From assembly GCA_903877945.1 (NCBI GenBank), contig CAIRFY010000042.1, positions 1 through 32,743 on the forward strand: a stretch of 32,743 bases of DNA. The letters are read 5' to 3'. Source of the stretch: an uncultured Oscillochloris sp. (GTDB lineage: Bacteria > Chloroflexota > Chloroflexia > Chloroflexales > Chloroflexaceae). Below, piece after piece: positions 31,162 through 32,743 of this stretch (position 1 is the stretch's first letter; every line of letters begins with the position of its first letter). The notes beneath the pieces were generated by a model that was given only the letters and a program-made list of their open reading frames with translations, ran no database searches and had not been told where the DNA came from. The translations under genes were made by a program, and so were the position numbers.

Positions 31162-32433
31162 ATGTCGCACCCGATGAATGCGTTTATGGCCCGGCTCCAG
31201 CACGTAGGTGTGGGCGTGATCAGCGGATGCTATACACCGGCGACGATTGCCCAACTCGCACAAAGCCTCGGTCGGTTGGCCTTTTTCGGTGATGAGAGTG
31301 TCTTGTTGGTAGCCGGCGGCGATCAGCAGCGGGCCTGGGCCGACCTAGCGCTGCGCGGGGTGGATGTCCAGGTACGGCGGATAGATCTGTTGGCCGCGCC
31401 GAACGTGGGAACGGGCTTTATCCTGATCGGCGTCGGCCCGGCCCACGGCTTCGCCCTGCTGGCCTACCCGATTGAGCCGGTGGAACGCGATGAGAGCGTG
31501 CGACTGCACGATGTATGCTGGTGTGTTAGCCCGGCGGCTCTGCGCGAACTCGCCGACATGCTGCACGAGGCAATCAGTGCCGATGTGATCCGGCGAATTG
31601 CCGCGCTCCACGCCCCCGCATCCGAGCTACTGCTGCGCCTGAGCAGCAACCTGCTCGACTTCGCCGCCCGCCAGCACAGCACCCTCGGTGTGGCCAACCG
31701 CGCGCTTAGTGAGCGCATGCGCAACCAGGAGGATCAGACGCGCATGATCGTCCACGATATGCGTGCGCCTCTGCATACGCTGCTGATCAGCATCAAGGCT
31801 CTCCAGCGCCAACGCTTTGACCCTGACGGCCAGAACGAGTTGCTTGGCGTGGCCAGGGATAGCGCCAGTTACCTGCTGACCCTCACCGAGACGGTGCTGG
31901 ACTCAGCGCGCCTGGAGACTAACGACTGGTCGCTGAAGCGCCAGCCGGTGCGCCTGATCAACCTGGTGCAATCGGTATGCGACCCGCTGGAGGTTGCGGC
32001 GCGTCCAGATCAGGCTCGGCTGCGGCATATGGTGGCCGACGATCTGCCGATGATCTGGATCGACCGCACCCTGATGGAGCGCGTATTGATGAACCTGATC
32101 ACCAACGCGATTAAGTACACCCCGGCCAGCGGCGAAATCAGCGTGACGGCCCGGCTGATCCACGATGGTCATACGGTTGAGATGAGCGTGAGCGACTCGG
32201 GCCAGGGCATCTCGAAAGAGGCGCAGGCCCACATCTTTGAGCGATTCTACCAAGCCAACGAGAACGACCGTCGTCGTGGTACGGGCCTGGGCCTCTACTT
32301 CTGTCGGCTCGCTGTGGAAGCTCACGGCGGTAGTATCGCGGTGCAAAGCGCGGTGAGCCAGGGTAGTTCCTTTATTATTTCGCTCCCGATTACCACTGGA
32401 GGGGGTGACAGGGTGACATTGGTGACAGGGTGA
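31162..32433 (+). CDS. Sensor histidine kinase with N-terminal DICT-like sensory region
   Basis: DQTRMIVHDMRAPLHTLLISIKAL H-box; NLITNAIKYTPASGEI; DSGQGISKEAQAHIFERFYQ; GTGLGLYFCRLAVEAHGG. N-terminus resembles DICT domains (moderate). Confidence 0.88.
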   Translation: MSHPMNAFMARLQHVGVGVISGCYTPATIAQLAQSLGRLAFFGDESVLLVAGGDQQRAWADLALRGVDVQVRRIDLLAAPNVGTGFILIGVGPAHGFALLAYPIEPVERDESVRLHDVCWCVSPAALRELADMLHEAISADVIRRIAALHAPASELLLRLSSNLLDFAARQHSTLGVANRALSERMRNQEDQTRMIVHDMRAPLHTLLISIKALQRQRFDPDGQNELLGVARDSASYLLTLTETVLDSARLETNDWSLKRQPVRLINLVQSVCDPLEVAARPDQARLRHMVADDLPMIWIDRTLMERVLMNLITNAIKYTPASGEISVTARLIHDGHTVEMSVSDSGQGISKEAQAHIFERFYQANENDRRRGTGLGLYFCRLAVEAHGGSIAVQSAVSQGSSFIISLPITTGGGDRVTLVTG

Positions 32434-32671
32434 CTTGGTGACTTGGTGACTCCCCGTCACCCCGTCACCCCGTCACCGCGTCACCCCGTCACCGCGTCAC
32501 CCCGTCACCCCGTCACCGTGTCACCCCGTCACCGCGTCACCGCGTCACCGCGTCACCCCGTCACCCCGTCACCCCGTCACCGCATCACCGCGTCACCCCG
32601 TCACCCCGTCACCCCGTCACCGCATCACCGCGTCACCGCGTCACCCCGTCACCCCGTCACCCCGTCACCGT
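32404..32671. repeat. 8-bp tandem array with inverted lead-in: (GGTGACNN)~6 then (GTCACCNN)27
   Basis: Twenty-seven contiguous 8-bp units gtcaccCC/GC/GT from 32456 to 32671, preceded by reverse-orientation ggtgacNN units overlapping the kinase stop. Confidence 0.95.
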
Positions 32672-32684
32672 GAAGGATACAGGT

Positions 32685-32713
32685 TTGACGGTCTGTGTCA
32701 CGGATGCTATGAT
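32685..32713 (+). promoter_or_regulatory. Strong sigma70-like promoter directing transcription out of the window
   Basis: TTGACG (32685-32690), 17-nt spacer, TGC-extended TATGAT (32708-32713). Confidence 0.65.
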
Positions 32714-32743
32714 GCCGCGCAAGCCACCCCTTCTACGTCTACA

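Noticed and set aside
32456-32671. Regular repeat array as a possible CRISPR
   Set aside because: Units are 8 bp with no unique spacers, so it is a short tandem array.
32443-32673. 76-aa ORF VTPRHPVTPSPRHPVT...
   Set aside because: Translation of the 8-bp array; no start signals or non-repeat sequence.

Overview
GC-rich bacterial chromosomal window. Gene content and LysW-type lysine biosynthesis suggest a Chloroflexota/Chloroflexales-like host, which is inference only. Housekeeping genes: ssb, DAHP synthase, a LysK-like M20 peptidase, a CobC-like phosphatase, cobS, tsaD, hisN and hisC. Signalling genes: two large hybrid histidine kinases, a GGDEF/EAL protein, a small histidine kinase, and an FHA + clostripain-like protease. 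The most unusual locus is a minus-strand cluster at ~4.86-13.89 kb: SNF2-family helicase interrupted by a 473-aa LAGLIDADG-type intein exactly in Walker A (GLGK^T) -> RecQ helicase with C-terminal phosphoribosyltransferase (PRTase) domain -> DprA/Smf-like protein -> SWIM Zn-finger protein. The PRTase + DprA pairing recalls the ShosTA anti-phage toxin-antitoxin system, so this is a candidate genome-defence or DNA-processing module. The window also carries several dispersed repeat families: a GC-rich double-hairpin element (family A), one copy of which lies in-frame inside the intein; a 'GTCACGCTG' nested palindrome family (family B); a perfect 7-bp tandem array; and 8-bp GTCACCNN arrays, one of which is inserted in-frame in tsaD.
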